A stretch of DNA of 64,000 nt. It comes from JBFMHP01 sp040752855. Lineage in GTDB: Bacteria > Pseudomonadota > Gammaproteobacteria > RBG-16-57-12. Location of the stretch: assembly GCA_040752855.1 (NCBI GenBank), contig JBFMHP010000017.1:62001-126000 (forward strand). Direction: 5' to 3'. The notes below the pieces were generated by a model. The model did not search any database and was not told the origin of the DNA. It was given only the letters and a program-made list of their open reading frames with translations. A program made the position numbers and the translations under genes. This document shows positions 25,702 through 35,473 of the stretch, piece after piece (positions within the stretch are counted from its first letter, which is position 1; each line of letters begins with the position of its first letter).

Positions 25702-27966
25702 TTACTCCGCGCACTCGCACGGCGGGCAAGGCGGACACGGTTGCGACAAGGCAAAGCCGTCGTGCGCGAAGTCATCCAAGTGCGACAACCGGCTGTATCC
25801 GTCGGTCGCCCGCGCCCACACGTGCAGTGCTTCGGAGAATGCCGCGCGATCACAGGGGCCGAGCAGCGTCATCACCGCAAACGACTCCTGATAATCACTC
25901 GGCGGCGCCAAGGTGTAGGCGTGCGAGGCGTCGTCCGTGGCCACCGACGCGGCCCCGCCCTTGCCCGAGGCGCTCGCGGCGCTGACGGTTGTGCTCACGC
26001 CGCGCACCACACTGAACCGGAAGTCGGCAAACCCGTTGGGATGATGGGCCTCGAAATGCAGATTCGCCGTGGCGCCGGGGCCGTATTCGATGAATCCGCA
26101 CGGTGTGATCGTCAAGCCCGTGCCGCTGACCGGCGCCACCGTCGCCGCACAGCAGTTGTTATCCACACGCAGCACCATGCGAAACGCCAAGGTGTGGCCG
26201 GCCGCGTTCTTGATGCGGTTGTAATCCGGCGCGCTCACCGCCGTCACGCTGCCCGTGCCGAAGGGCGCCGGTACATTGGTGACCTGCGGATCGATGCCTT
26301 CGGCCGTCCAGTCGACCAGGCTGCCATCCTGTTTGAACAACTCCAGCTTGAGCTCGTATTTTCCCGCCGCGTCGAGCGCCTTTTCACAGTCGGTGGCGCC
26401 GCTGCCCAGCAGATGGCTCATGAAGTGCGCACTGGCGAGATCCTCGCGCTCGTCGACCACGGTCCACTCGATGCCGCCGGCCGGCACGGCGCTCGGCTTG
26501 ATCTCGAAGAGATTGGTCTGCGCGCCGATGGTCTGCGGCCCCAGCACGTACGGCTCGTGCGTGATGCCGCCGCCGGAGGCCGGCTTGGCGTAGTGGCGCA
26601 CCACCGTGCGGGTCAGCGGTGTCCATGGACCGGGCGTGCCCAGCGCAGCGCCATCGCCCGTGGTGAGGCGCCGATACGACCAGCGATAGTATTTGATGTT
26701 CTTCACATTGCGCAGGCAATCGCGGCTGAACCACACGCGCGGTTCGAGCTTGCCGCCGAAGGGACGGCCGTCGGTAGTCTGCCCTTCATCGGCGGACGTC
26801 GCGCCAGGGCCATGGATCTCCGACATGCTGACCTGGTGTCCGATCGAGAGCATCTGCACCACGCAGCCCGGCAGATCGGGTTCGTCATCGCAGGCGGGCA
26901 CGCGATCATCGTTGACATGAATCGTCACCTCTGTGCCGCAGGCATAATCCCAGTAGGTATTGCAGGCAATCGGCGGGTGATACACGGTCTCCAGCACGCC
27001 GCCGATCTCATATTCAACCCAGAAGTACAGGTCGGGTTTATCGCCCGCGCACAGATACGGCACGATGGCCTGGAAACGCCCCAAGCTGTCGGTGGTCACC
27101 ACGGTGATCTCGTCGCAGCGGAAGCGCCACCACCAGGGCCACAGACACAGATACGGGATGATCAGATGCACGTTGTCGACCAGCGTCTGGCGCACGATCT
27201 GCGCGGAGGGAGATTGCAAGGCCGTTTGCGACTGCACCGGGAGCGCGCTCAACAGCGCCGCTTGAGGACTCAGCTTCGCGCTGGGCACCTCGGGCTGCGG
27301 ATTGAGCCGGCTGGAGATCATGCGCGTGGCGCTCGACAAGCGCTGCGTGGCGGGACGCACGCCGCGTCCCATGACCGATGCGCCGCGTATCAGATCGACC
27401 TTGATCGGCCATGGATCAGGCTCGGGGCGCGGCGGTCGCGGAATCGGCGGTTCGCGCAGCACCTCCAGCAGATCATCGCGCAGGCGGAAGATCTCGATCT
27501 CCGGTAGCGTCAGTATCCAGCGCCACACCTTGTCCACTTCGCAGATATGCACCTTCGCACCGCACACCGGGCGGCCACTGCCAGTCTTCACCACCCGGCC
27601 ACGCACCCAGCAGAAGCAGATCGGCCAATGATCGATGATGATGCCGGGCACCAGGATGGTGTCGATTAGCTTGCCGCCCACACGCACTACCGGCTCAAAG
27701 GCGCCGAGGCGTTGCATCATCTTGATGCTTGGCTCGATCTTGACGAGATTCTCCGGCACGGGGGCGATATACAAACGGCTGCGCCCGATCTCCTGCTCGC
27801 TGCGCGCAAACGACAGACGACCATCCTTGACCTCAGCCGCCTCCATCAAATTGCCCGCGCTATCAAATAAAAACCCCGCCGTGGCGCCTTTGAATTCCGG
27901 CCGCTCCTGATATGAAATCTTAAATGTCACCCCTTTGCCCGGGACATTCGCAGTGGGCTTTGCCAT
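25702..27966 (-). CDS. Large unknown protein with beta-domain repeats and Cys/Pro tail
   Basis: 754 residues from ATG 27966, with GAGGAG upstream. No signal peptide. Residues 10-110 and 115-190 look like beta-sandwich modules; VRGRVVKTGSGRPVCGAKVHICEVDK resembles carboxypeptidase-regulatory-like or transthyretin-like domains. A second such pattern is TTDSLGRFQAIVPYLCAGDKPDLYFWVEYEIGG (about 300-330). Short WWWRFRC and ACGTEVTIHV elements follow. The C-terminal 200 residues are Thr/Ala/Gly-rich and beta-prone. The chain ends QPCPPCPPCECAE, which could bind metal or form disulfides. It is flanked by its own terminator. Function unknown. Confidence 0.7.
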   Translation of the reverse strand: MAKPTANVPGKGVTFKISYQERPEFKGATAGFLFDSAGNLMEAAEVKDGRLSFARSEQEIGRSRLYIAPVPENLVKIEPSIKMMQRLGAFEPVVRVGGKLIDTILVPGIIIDHWPICFCWVRGRVVKTGSGRPVCGAKVHICEVDKVWRWILTLPEIEIFRLRDDLLEVLREPPIPRPPRPEPDPWPIKVDLIRGASVMGRGVRPATQRLSSATRMISSRLNPQPEVPSAKLSPQAALLSALPVQSQTALQSPSAQIVRQTLVDNVHLIIPYLCLWPWWWRFRCDEITVVTTDSLGRFQAIVPYLCAGDKPDLYFWVEYEIGGVLETVYHPPIACNTYWDYACGTEVTIHVNDDRVPACDDEPDLPGCVVQMLSIGHQVSMSEIHGPGATSADEGQTTDGRPFGGKLEPRVWFSRDCLRNVKNIKYYRWSYRRLTTGDGAALGTPGPWTPLTRTVVRHYAKPASGGGITHEPYVLGPQTIGAQTNLFEIKPSAVPAGGIEWTVVDEREDLASAHFMSHLLGSGATDCEKALDAAGKYELKLELFKQDGSLVDWTAEGIDPQVTNVPAPFGTGSVTAVSAPDYNRIKNAAGHTLAFRMVLRVDNNCCAATVAPVSGTGLTITPCGFIEYGPGATANLHFEAHHPNGFADFRFSVVRGVSTTVSAASASGKGGAASVATDDASHAYTLAPPSDYQESFAVMTLLGPCDRAAFSEALHVWARATDGYSRLSHLDDFAHDGFALSQPCPPCPPCECAE

Positions 27967-28212
27967 CTCTCTACTCCTCGATATTTTTCAGTGAATTAAA
28001 TCCATGACGCGGCGCAACCGCCGTATCGCGAGCAGCGCGCCTCGATCAACAACATCGGCAGACATCATCCGAAGCGTTTTGAAGTATAGACAGCACCTGC
28101 CGATCGTCTATGTGAAAACTGCGAAAGTGCGATGTGAAAAATACCGGGAATGCCTTCGACCGGCATCGGTCCCCTGGCGCATGCAGCAAGTGAAACAAAA
28201 ACTGGGGCGGGC

Positions 28213-28260
28213 AAAAAATGAAAAGCCCTGAGCGCTTCTATTCTGAAACGCTCAGGGCTT
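28213..28260 (-). terminator. Intrinsic terminator downstream of the 137-residue gene
   Basis: AAGCCCTGAGCG pairs with CGCTCAGGGCTT around 14 bases; on the minus strand the stem is followed by TTCATTTTTTG. The stem starts 13 bp past the stop codon at 28274. Confidence 0.85.
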
Positions 28261-28273
28261 GGTGTGGAGGAGC

Positions 28274-28687
28274 TTACGCAAAATGCAGATAGGCTTTCAC
28301 GTCATCGTCCACATCGTCCTCGCGGCGCGAGCGCCGGGCCTCGATATTGGCGGGGAGCGTGGCCGCAATGAGCCTTTGTTGATTGATCGCCACACCACCC
28401 GTGGCCATGGCCATACAGCGCACCCGCTTGGAGATGCGCGTGCTCACACCCGGCGAATACAATCCGGCGTAGATCCAGTCGGTGCGCAAGCTCGGCACCT
28501 CGTTCGCCGCCGGCATCTCCAAACCGGAATACTGCTCCCGATCCGCCTCCACCAAGGCGAACCAGACATGCAACGGCCTCGGATCCCAGAATGCATCGCG
28601 ATCCGACACATGGAATCCAACCTCCAGGGAAACCTGGTCCGTTGACAACGGACTCAATGAATATTTATCGATGACTACCTGCGCCAC
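28274..28687 (-). CDS. Unknown 137-residue protein of the 23.8-28.7 kb locus
   Basis: 137 residues from GTG 28687, chosen because GAGGAGG lies seven bases upstream; longer frames have no such site and read through AT-rich DNA. The product is beta-rich with conserved-looking LEVGFHVSDRDAFWDPRPLHVWFALVEADR, and ends in a charged RRSRREDDVDDDVKAY. No signal peptide, membrane segment or known domain. It has its own terminator. It is on the same strand as the two larger unknown genes 0.3 kb and 2.9 kb away. Confidence 0.65.
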   Translation of the reverse strand: MAQVVIDKYSLSPLSTDQVSLEVGFHVSDRDAFWDPRPLHVWFALVEADREQYSGLEMPAANEVPSLRTDWIYAGLYSPGVSTRISKRVRCMAMATGGVAINQQRLIAATLPANIEARRSRREDDVDDDVKAYLHFA

Positions 28688-28931
28688 AGCAAACCCTCCT
28701 CTGACAGCGGGGTCCCTTTCGATCCGACCTTGCCCCGCATCAAGGATAAAGTTACCCTGCCGCCCCGCAGAAAACGAGGAAGTTTTTAACCTAAAAAACG
28801 GGAATATTTCACATTTTTGCGCATTGGTGAACATGAGACATCTCAAAACCGTCGTACCGAGGTTCGAACCGCCCCGCCCATCGAAATGTCCTGAGGTATA
28901 TCAACAATCCCGCCCCCTGTCGCGCAAAGAA

Positions 28932-28957
28932 AAAAGGCGGCCCCACGGCCGCCTTCT
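28932..28957 (-). terminator. Intrinsic terminator downstream of lipoprotein gene
   Basis: GGCGGCC pairs with GGCCGCC around CCAC, followed on the minus strand by TTTTTTC. It lies 24 bp after the stop codon at 28981. Confidence 0.75.
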
Positions 28958-28980
28958 TCCAACGCATCACACCACAGCTT

Positions 28981-29373
28981 TTATCGCATCATGGACTGAA
29001 TGACCGCTAGCGGATAGGGGGGAGAGCAATAATCGGTGCGGCGTCCGCTACTAGAGATAAACGAAACGCATGTACTACTTTCGTATTTTACGACCCGAAT
29101 GGTCTCGTCAGCGAGAATCTTAACGGTGTCCAGCGACTTACAGGCGTGTTGGCGCGCTGGATCATTGTCCTTAATCTCGTCACACCTTATCAGCCGGTTT
29201 CCAGTCGCAACCTCAATAATCTCGATCTCTTGACCATCCTTGAACACCAACGCCACGGGTGACCTTGTATCATGAATCGCACGCTCCAGCTTGCCTGCAG
29301 CGCAGCCTGATACAGTGACCACCAGCAAAGCGACAACAATCGACATCAAAATTTTTATTTTATTCAAAGACAT
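28981..29373 (-). CDS. Small lipoprotein of unknown function
   Basis: 130 residues. The signal peptide has a long hydrophobic core ending VTVSGC, a lipobox with Cys24, so the protein is lipidated and periplasmic. The mature part is about 105 residues with four more cysteines (RCDE, HACKS, STCVS, DYCSP), which could form two disulfides. GGAGGAG precedes the ATG. No family is recognised. It has its own terminator. The preceding gene on the same strand is the FecR-TPR-barrel gene, 161 bp away. Confidence 0.75.
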   Translation of the reverse strand: MSLNKIKILMSIVVALLVVTVSGCAAGKLERAIHDTRSPVALVFKDGQEIEIIEVATGNRLIRCDEIKDNDPARQHACKSLDTVKILADETIRVVKYESSTCVSFISSSGRRTDYCSPPYPLAVIQSMMR

Positions 29374-29534
29374 TTTATTAGCTCCTCCAGTTAAGAAAAA
29401 TATATCCGCCGTTATAGCATCAGCGCGTACCCACTACTTCAGAAACAACCAAAAAAAACACTTCACCCACCTCTATCCATGGCAGCTGCCACAGCGCCCA
29501 TCGCACCACATCACGACAAAACATGCTGGCGAAT

Positions 29535-32500
29535 CTAGAAACGCCATTCGACAGTCAAATAATACGATCGTTTTGGGCTATACGGTGACTGCCGTTTTTC
29601 GTGACTTACAAAGTTGGTGCTTTGGAAACTAAAATTCTGATCGAAAAGGTTCTTGACCATAAGCTTGAGTTGACCTCGACCGTGGGCCAGTAGATATCCA
29701 AGCGAGGCATCCGCAATCCAGAAATCGTCCTTATCTTCGTCAAGACCTGTCGCCGAACCAAAAGCCACATCTTGCTTTACGTAAGTCGCGACAAGATTGG
29801 CACTGAATCCTGTCGGATGAAAATAAGCCACATTCAACGGCAAGGAACGTGTGGTCAAAAGAAATGGAATATCCGGATTGATAGTCGTAAGGTCTGTTAT
29901 CCGCGAGAAATCTTCATAATAATAACTCGCACCAGCGACTACTCTTTTCGTAGGCAAAAAGTCGATGTATACCCGATGGAAGCGCTCATCCTGCTTCTCG
30001 TCCTCCAGGCCCGCCGCTGTGTATACAAAGGCGGTCAAGTCGCGGCGGGTCAATTCCACTCCCATGAATAAGCCCGGCGAAACCGTATAATCGAACGCAA
30101 CGCCATAGCGTTTCGCGTCGGCGCCAAGCGTATCCTCGAAAAACTGATTAAACCCAGTTACCTGAACAGGCTCAATGGTTTGCTTTGACAACATCTTTCT
30201 GGCCAGCGTTCTAAACGCTGCCATGCGCAGCGTGGCGCGCTCGCTTGGTCGCAACTGTAATCCAAGTTTTGGATTGAACTGGCCATGATCTACACCGTTT
30301 TTCTCATCGATCACATCGTAGCTCAGACCAAGGGTTAACATATCCTTCTTCGCGTTAAATACCTGGGCATAAAAATAGGTATTTGATTGGTCAATATCGC
30401 GATCCTGCTTGGTCATCTCATAAAATAACGGACGAAAATCTATGGTCTCAGCGCTTTCGACACTCGCCTGGAGATAGCCAACGCCGAAGGTTGTTCTTAC
30501 CTGATCACCTGCGAACATATGCTGACCTTCGGCCTGCATACCTGCAAGTTGCTCGTCACTCGAGAATGTCCCTCGACGCAGGCTCTCCTCAAAATCGTCA
30601 GCCGTGACTAAAAAGGCAAGATCGTGCGTCGCGGTCGGCTTATAGTGCATACCAAGGCGAACCGCCTGGTCCTCCAGCTCGCGCCGCTCGGAGGTACTGA
30701 AATCTTCAGGATTGAAACGCAGCTCGAGGTCCCCTGACTCTGATTTCCGGCTGTACGCGTCTAACTGAACACTCAGATTTGGAGATATGGCATACTGCGA
30801 AAAAAGGTTGTAAATATCGTGTTTCAGATCATTATTTTCCCTGAAACCTTCGGTCTGATAGTGATACTGGCCTATGCTGTACGACAGGCGGTCGTGCAGC
30901 CCGGACAAAACGAGCTCGTCACCTCGGGTACTATCACTACCAAGGACGGCGGCCGCATCAACGCGCATCCCATTACGACTGAACAGCGAATTGTATTCGT
31001 TGTACGAAGCTGTCGCGGGACCCGTTCCATCCACAAGATAAAGAGAGCTTGCCGTAAGCTGGGGACTCACCGGAATTAAGTTCAGCGGTTGAAGAAGCCG
31101 GGCTTGCAACAATTCGCTTTGTCGCGCCACCTCGTGGCGTGGCAATCCAGTATAACTTTCAGACAAAAACAGATGCGGAGCATGGTTACTGGAATCTTGA
31201 GCCAAAGAATTCCATGCCTCCACTAATGCGCGCTCGTCCAAACCAAGGCTCTGATATATCTGCGCCAGGTCGGCGCTGCGCGCGGCAGCATCCTCGTCCA
31301 ACAACAGGCGCGAGCGATACACCGCGCGGTTATCATTGAGCTTGCTGGCCTGCTGCAAATCCTCGAGCGCTTCTACGGGGCGGTTTTCGCTGTGCTTGCG
31401 GATCGCGTCATAGTACCAGGGCGTAGGGTCTTTGGGATCCAGTTCCTGGGCCATGGCGAATTGATCGGCCGCCAAGGGATGGCGCTTTTCCTCGTAATAG
31501 GCCTTGCCGAGATAGCTGCGGATCAGGGCATCGCCTGGATCGAGGCTGGCGGCATATTCGATCTGGCGGCGGCCGGATTCGAGTTCGCCGCGGCGGATCA
31601 TGGCCAGTCCCAGGCCCTGGCGCGGAAGGGGATCGGCCTGGCTTTGCTGGATGGCGCGCTGGAATGCCTGCTCGGCTTTGTCGAGATCAATACGTGTGAG
31701 ATACACGAAGCCCAGCACGGTCTGGGCGCGCGCAACATCGGGAGAGAGCGCAGCGGCGCGCTGCGCGGCCTGCAACGCGGCATCATGCTCACCGAACATC
31801 AGATGCAATTCCGCCAGCCTGGACCAGGCCATGGCGCTCTGCGGATGTGATTGGACGGCATGCGTGACACGCGCGCGCGCCGCTTCAAGATCAAACATCG
31901 CCTGCTTGGCGTAGGAATCCGCGAGCAGCGCCGCCAGCGCGTCGGGGCTGGCCTTCACGGCCTGTTCGGCCAGCGTCTGCGCGACGGCGGTTTCATTGTG
32001 CACCAGCGCGATGATGGATTTGAGGGCCAACGCTTCGCCATTGCCCGCGTCCTGTTGCAAGGCGAGATCGAGATCGGCGTCGGCGGCATCGGCCCGGCCC
32101 GCGGCGAGATACAAGCCGGCGCGATAGGTGAGTACTCGGCTGCCGGCCAGCTCGGCCGGCAATGCCTCCATCTCCGCCAATGCCGCCGCTGCATTCCCTT
32201 GCCGATATCGTTCGACGGCGTTCGCAATCCGCGCATCCCAAGGTTCTGGCAGCACGCCGATGTCTTGCACCGTAAAATCGATGACAGGCGGATAGTACAA
32301 TGCCCAGCTCACCGCATCCCACGGTTTTACCTGAGCGCGCAGCACCGGCGCCTGCCCGGCGCCCGCCACCGCGGCGGCCCCGCTCGTCAACATCAGTTCG
32401 CCCTGATCATTCTTGGCGCGCACCCTGCCTTCGAGCACGGTGACCTCGGCCTGTGTCTCTTCCACGGCCACGATGAACTCCGTGCCTTCGACGGCGGCGT

Positions 32501-32906
32501 TGACATAGGGGGTGATGACTTCGAAGCGTTGCCGGATGCGGCTGATGAAATGGGCGATGCCCTGTTTGAGGTCCAGCCAGCTCGCCTGGTCTGGCGACAA
32601 TCCGGTAAACGTGACTGTGGCGCGCTCGCTCAGACGCATGATCGAATTGTTGTTCAGATGTAAGGCGGCCCGGCTGTTGGCCTGGGTGCGCACCATGTCG
32701 CCGTGACAGTAGACATTCCCGGCAACGGCTGGCACCCAGAGGGTTGAGGATTGCGCGCGCACCTCCACCACGCCTTCGATGGCGACGAGGGTGGCGACCG
32801 GCTCGGCGCAGTCTTCCGCCACGGCATGCGCTGAAATCCAGAACGATAAGACCGTGCTCAAGCCGAGAGCACGCATCATGATTGGATACCGAGACAAGTT
32901 CATCAT
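29535..32906 (-). CDS. FecR domain - TPR - outer-membrane beta-barrel fusion
   Basis: 1123 residues from ATG 32906. Signal peptide 1-30 (ending AHAVA). Residues 40-190 are a FecR domain: VEGVVEVR, GDMVRTQANSRAALHLNNNS and VNAAVEGTEFIV are typical. About 210-580 is a run of TPR repeats (YRAGLYLAAGRADAADADL and LGFVYLTRIDLDKAEQAFQRAI are clear copies). About 620-1123 is a beta-barrel of alternating polar/hydrophobic strands, ending in WRF with the terminal Phe typical of outer-membrane proteins. FecR is normally an anti-sigma regulator, but such FecR-TPR porins occur next to CHASE2 cyclases, as here. The barrel half is AT-richer than the rest. Confidence 0.85.
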   Translation of the reverse strand: MMNLSRYPIMMRALGLSTVLSFWISAHAVAEDCAEPVATLVAIEGVVEVRAQSSTLWVPAVAGNVYCHGDMVRTQANSRAALHLNNNSIMRLSERATVTFTGLSPDQASWLDLKQGIAHFISRIRQRFEVITPYVNAAVEGTEFIVAVEETQAEVTVLEGRVRAKNDQGELMLTSGAAAVAGAGQAPVLRAQVKPWDAVSWALYYPPVIDFTVQDIGVLPEPWDARIANAVERYRQGNAAAALAEMEALPAELAGSRVLTYRAGLYLAAGRADAADADLDLALQQDAGNGEALALKSIIALVHNETAVAQTLAEQAVKASPDALAALLADSYAKQAMFDLEAARARVTHAVQSHPQSAMAWSRLAELHLMFGEHDAALQAAQRAAALSPDVARAQTVLGFVYLTRIDLDKAEQAFQRAIQQSQADPLPRQGLGLAMIRRGELESGRRQIEYAASLDPGDALIRSYLGKAYYEEKRHPLAADQFAMAQELDPKDPTPWYYDAIRKHSENRPVEALEDLQQASKLNDNRAVYRSRLLLDEDAAARSADLAQIYQSLGLDERALVEAWNSLAQDSSNHAPHLFLSESYTGLPRHEVARQSELLQARLLQPLNLIPVSPQLTASSLYLVDGTGPATASYNEYNSLFSRNGMRVDAAAVLGSDSTRGDELVLSGLHDRLSYSIGQYHYQTEGFRENNDLKHDIYNLFSQYAISPNLSVQLDAYSRKSESGDLELRFNPEDFSTSERRELEDQAVRLGMHYKPTATHDLAFLVTADDFEESLRRGTFSSDEQLAGMQAEGQHMFAGDQVRTTFGVGYLQASVESAETIDFRPLFYEMTKQDRDIDQSNTYFYAQVFNAKKDMLTLGLSYDVIDEKNGVDHGQFNPKLGLQLRPSERATLRMAAFRTLARKMLSKQTIEPVQVTGFNQFFEDTLGADAKRYGVAFDYTVSPGLFMGVELTRRDLTAFVYTAAGLEDEKQDERFHRVYIDFLPTKRVVAGASYYYEDFSRITDLTTINPDIPFLLTTRSLPLNVAYFHPTGFSANLVATYVKQDVAFGSATGLDEDKDDFWIADASLGYLLAHGRGQLKLMVKNLFDQNFSFQSTNFVSHEKRQSPYSPKRSYYLTVEWRF

Positions 32907-33253
32907 TCGTTCCGTCTGTATTATGGCCGCGTCATTTGCCACGGTGCCGGGCGACCCCACTAAACTCTCACCCCTTGGGCACGTACAATCATGCGCGCAT
33001 TGAGTTCACATGCTCCGCCGAACCAGCGCGAACTCTCCTACCACTTGCGCCGCTGAAAATTATCACATTACTGACTCAGTTGAAACCTGTCGCTGCGAAT
33101 TTTTCCCCGGATCAAAACCCTTCATTTTGTGTTCCGGAAAATGACGGCTCGCGCAGCTAGGCTGCACTAGTCTCACAGTATCGACTTTGTCTGGATAAGG
33201 CAGCACACAAATACCGGCGCATTGTGTGAATATTGAATTGACAACCGCGCTCG
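32907..33253. other. Intergenic, no gene recognised
   Basis: About 350 bp between the CHASE2 cyclase and FecR-TPR-barrel genes, both leftward. The gap suggests a separate promoter for the barrel gene, but no clear -35/-10 pair, terminator or RNA was recognised. Confidence 0.35.
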
Positions 33254-35473
33254 TTATTTCTTCGGCACAACGATCACCCCGTCGGCGGGCCACGGGAGAT
33301 CACCTCGCGCGTGCTGCTCGCAGCGCTGCAAGAAAAAGCGGCTCGGTCCATCATCAGGGCGCACCGTAAGCGCGCGCTGAAATTCGACCATCGCAGCGCG
33401 GCACTCTTGCCGCCGATAGGCATGCAATCCCTGACTGAAATGCCGGCACAATGCACGCTCACGCTCACCGCAGTGCGCTTCGAGACCGAGCAGTTCGTGA
33501 ATCACGAGCGGCTGCTGCTTGCCGGCCAGGCGAAACATTCCGAGCTCTCGGCTGACAAATCCATCCAGGTCGGCAAGGACTTCGCCGGTCACCAGCAAGG
33601 AGGTGCCGAGCTGCTTGTTCAACCCCTCGATGCGCGAGGCGGTGTTCACGATGTCCCCCACGGCGCGGTATTCATAGTGATCCAGCGCGCCAATGTTGCC
33701 CAGCATGATCTCGCCGGCGTGCAGCCCCAACCGCGTCTGCAGCCGCCCCGCGTCAGCACCGGCGTGCAGCGCTTCGAGCGCCGCCATGCACGCCTGCCGC
33801 CGCAGTCGGCGCTCGGGCGCGCGCGCCGACCAGATCGCCAGCATCGCATCCCCCACCACATCCGAGATGATGCCGCCGTGCTCGCGCACCGGCTTGAACA
33901 AGCATGCGTAATACTCGTTCATGTAGCTGGCGAGTTCTTCCGGCGCGAGGGATTCAGCCAACCGCGTGTACTGCGCGGCGTCCGTGGCCATGCATACGCC
34001 ATACATGCGCTCGCTCGGTGCCGCGAGACGGCGCGCATCCCGCGCCAGCTCCTCAACCACAGACTCCGGAAGATAATACCCGAAGGCCTGGCGAATCCGC
34101 GCACGCTCGCGTTTGAGCTGTTGATGCCGCCAGGCCAGCCCCAAAAATAACGCGAGCGGCGTTTGCACCAAAACGGGGATGAAAAGCGGCAGCCAGTAGC
34201 CATGGCGGGCAAACGCATACAGGCAGATCAAGCCGTAGATTGCACCCATGACGACGCACGCGGCGACAAACACCCGCGCGCTTGGCAACATGTTCAGGCT
34301 CGCCAGTGCCAGACCAAAGAACACGATCAGCGCGAGATAATCCCACATCTCCGGCATGCGCAACGATTCCTGCGCCAGGAGATTGGCAAAAGCGGTCGCC
34401 GCAATCTCCACTCCGCTCAAATCCAACCCGCTGGACTGCGAGTACACCGTATAAAAGCTGTCTTTCTGCTCCGGCTGGCGTTCCTCGGAAAATCCGACGA
34501 ACACCACCTTGTCCTTGAATCGCGTGAGATCCGCCTCGGGATCGAGCACCTGATGATAGGGCACCGTCGTGATGCTGCGCGGCGGGCCATAGAAATTGAG
34601 ATAGCGGCGCTCCGGCCCCAGGCAGAGCGCGAGCAACGCTTGGAGACGGGGGCTGGCGCCGGGCTCGTGCACCAGGCCCGGTTGCTCGCGCAGTGCGCGC
34701 AACAGCTCCTGCCCCAACGCGGGGTGTTGCCTGAAGAATTCACGCAACTGCGCGAGCCGACCTTTGATATCCGGGTCCGCGCGCACGGCCTGCCACCGGG
34801 CAGTGTGTTGCGGATACCGTTCCTGCAACAGCTCGAACAGCCGCGGCTGATCCTGCTTTGCGTAGAGCGCCAAGGCAACAGCCGGCATGGTCGGCACATC
34901 GCCGGCGGCGGCTTGAAAGGTCCAGAATTGATTGACCTTCACCGGCACCTTGGGCAAGGCAAAGGGCGCGGCCGCCGCCGCGGCATCATGAATGACGGGC
35001 AGCGGCGGCACGACGCGCTCCAGATTGTAGGCGCCGCCGGGGATCGATTGGACCTCGCGCTCGAGTTTGGCGAACACGACCACGTTGCCGGCGCTGCGCA
35101 TCGACCGGGCCAGCCGCGCAGTCTCCTCGCCGTCGCGCGGCCGGTGAAAAAACATGTCGAAGACGATGACGGAGGCGCCCGCCTCGGAGAGCCGATCGAT
35201 CAAGCGCGCATGGTATTCGCGCGGCCAGACCTCGCCGTCCTCGGCCATGCCGAGCTGCTCCGCGGCGGTCTTGTCGATTGAAACCAGCATCACTTGTTCG
35301 GGCGGCGCGCGCTGCCCGCGCTGTTTGAACAGCACATCCAAGGCGATATTTTCTTCCAAGGCAAAACCGCCGGGCAGTGCGTAAACGATTAGTCCGGTCA
35401 GGGCAAGCAGCAGTCCGAAACCGAGCGTCAGCGCCGCGCGCGCTTTGATATTCCAGTACGCCGGCCTACGCAT
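33254..35473 (-). CDS. CHASE2 domain adenylate/guanylate cyclase
   Basis: 739 residues. N-terminal membrane segment (about 13-33), periplasmic CHASE2 domain to about 370 (VMLVSIDKTAAEQLG, VIVFDMFFHRPRDG, KDKVVFVGFSEERQ), three membrane segments (about 380-470), then a class III nucleotide cyclase domain. The metal-binding aspartates are in ATDAAQYTRLAE and DVVGDAMLAIW; the transition-state Asn and Arg are in VGDIVNTASRIEGLN. A C-terminal TPR-like helical tail follows. It should turn a periplasmic signal into cAMP; a Crp/Fnr protein is encoded divergently upstream at 35662. Adenylate rather than guanylate activity is not certain. Confidence 0.9.
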   Translation of the reverse strand: MRRPAYWNIKARAALTLGFGLLLALTGLIVYALPGGFALEENIALDVLFKQRGQRAPPEQVMLVSIDKTAAEQLGMAEDGEVWPREYHARLIDRLSEAGASVIVFDMFFHRPRDGEETARLARSMRSAGNVVVFAKLEREVQSIPGGAYNLERVVPPLPVIHDAAAAAAPFALPKVPVKVNQFWTFQAAAGDVPTMPAVALALYAKQDQPRLFELLQERYPQHTARWQAVRADPDIKGRLAQLREFFRQHPALGQELLRALREQPGLVHEPGASPRLQALLALCLGPERRYLNFYGPPRSITTVPYHQVLDPEADLTRFKDKVVFVGFSEERQPEQKDSFYTVYSQSSGLDLSGVEIAATAFANLLAQESLRMPEMWDYLALIVFFGLALASLNMLPSARVFVAACVVMGAIYGLICLYAFARHGYWLPLFIPVLVQTPLALFLGLAWRHQQLKRERARIRQAFGYYLPESVVEELARDARRLAAPSERMYGVCMATDAAQYTRLAESLAPEELASYMNEYYACLFKPVREHGGIISDVVGDAMLAIWSARAPERRLRRQACMAALEALHAGADAGRLQTRLGLHAGEIMLGNIGALDHYEYRAVGDIVNTASRIEGLNKQLGTSLLVTGEVLADLDGFVSRELGMFRLAGKQQPLVIHELLGLEAHCGERERALCRHFSQGLHAYRRQECRAAMVEFQRALTVRPDDGPSRFFLQRCEQHARGDLPWPADGVIVVPKK

